From the NCBI RefSeq assembly GCF_038397725.1, contig NZ_CP151634.1, positions 372,001-436,000 of the forward strand: a stretch of 64,000 bases of DNA, given 5' to 3'. A program made the translations under genes and the position numbers. Shown one piece after another: positions 63,542 through 64,000 of the stretch (its first letter is position 1; every line of letters begins with the position of its first letter). This stretch comes from Microbacterium sp. LWO13-1.2 (GTDB lineage Bacteria; Actinomycetota; Actinomycetes; Actinomycetales; Microbacteriaceae). The notes beneath the pieces were generated by a model. That model searched no databases. It saw only the letters and a list, made by a program, of their open reading frames with translations, and was not told the origin of the DNA.

Positions 63542-64000
<459 letters not shown>

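Overview
The window looks like chromosomal DNA of a high-GC actinobacterium, most probably Microbacterium or a close relative in the Microbacteriaceae (inference). The support is strong GC bias at third codon positions, a mycoredoxin-like protein (mycothiol users), actinobacterial families such as DUF3180, DUF4192 and a DivIVA/Scy-type coiled-coil protein, a ~100-aa protein of the Microbacteriaceae DUF7882 type, and the tilS-hpt-ftsH-folE-folP-folB-folK order. No phage, insertion sequence, plasmid function or CRISPR array was seen. No gene-free stretch exceeds 300 bases; the longest (6163-6426 and 48637-48894) are regulatory.

Layout. 1-1204: the start of an LCP cell-wall glycopolymer ligase gene and tRNA-Ser(UGA). 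1291-14608: a carbohydrate locus. Leftwards run a solute-binding lipoprotein, two ABC permeases, a DUF624 membrane protein and a LacI repressor. Rightwards run a fused Gfo/Idh/MocA oxidoreductase-DUF6807 protein, rhamnose mutarotase, rhamnose isomerase, an alpha/beta hydrolase, a bifunctional rhamnulose-1-phosphate aldolase/lactaldehyde dehydrogenase and rhamnulokinase. Together they form an L-rhamnose (probably rhamnoside) uptake and catabolic system, with LacI-type operators in the divergent region and a second promoter/operator before the mutarotase gene. 14628-25436: housekeeping and membrane genes (HAD phosphatase, serS, diacylglycerol kinase-like, a lipoprotein with an internal duplication, cardiolipin synthase, DUF4192, lysS, DUF2207).

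25519-25650 holds two tandem long hairpins. 25642-34365 is a leftward folate/ftsH operon block: hpt and ftsH upstream, folE-P-B-K, DUF3180, two PH-domain membrane proteins and a DUF2520 Rossmann protein, most of them joined by 4-base overlaps. 34507-42407 interrupts the usual hpt-tilS neighbourhood. It contains a DUF937 protein with Gly-rich repeats, a secreted GH85 endoglycosidase with its own palindromic operator, tilS, and a LysR/MHS-transporter/3-hydroxybutyrate-dehydrogenase-like cassette. 42467-45591: TMEM175-like channel, pyrophosphatase, M23 peptidase and a tRNA-Glu/Asp/Phe cluster.

45691-48636: small uncharacterised genes, an SDR protein and an ArsR/DUF2071 pair. 48895-57880: DivIVA-like coiled-coil protein, an ABC-2 exporter with a NarL-type two-component system, a fatty-acid desaturase, LtrA and a glycosyltransferase-GtrA protein. 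57985-64000: mycoredoxin-like protein, GPH-type transporter, aldehyde dehydrogenase, a REP-like element, prolyl aminopeptidase, a neutral zinc metallopeptidase and the start of malate dehydrogenase.
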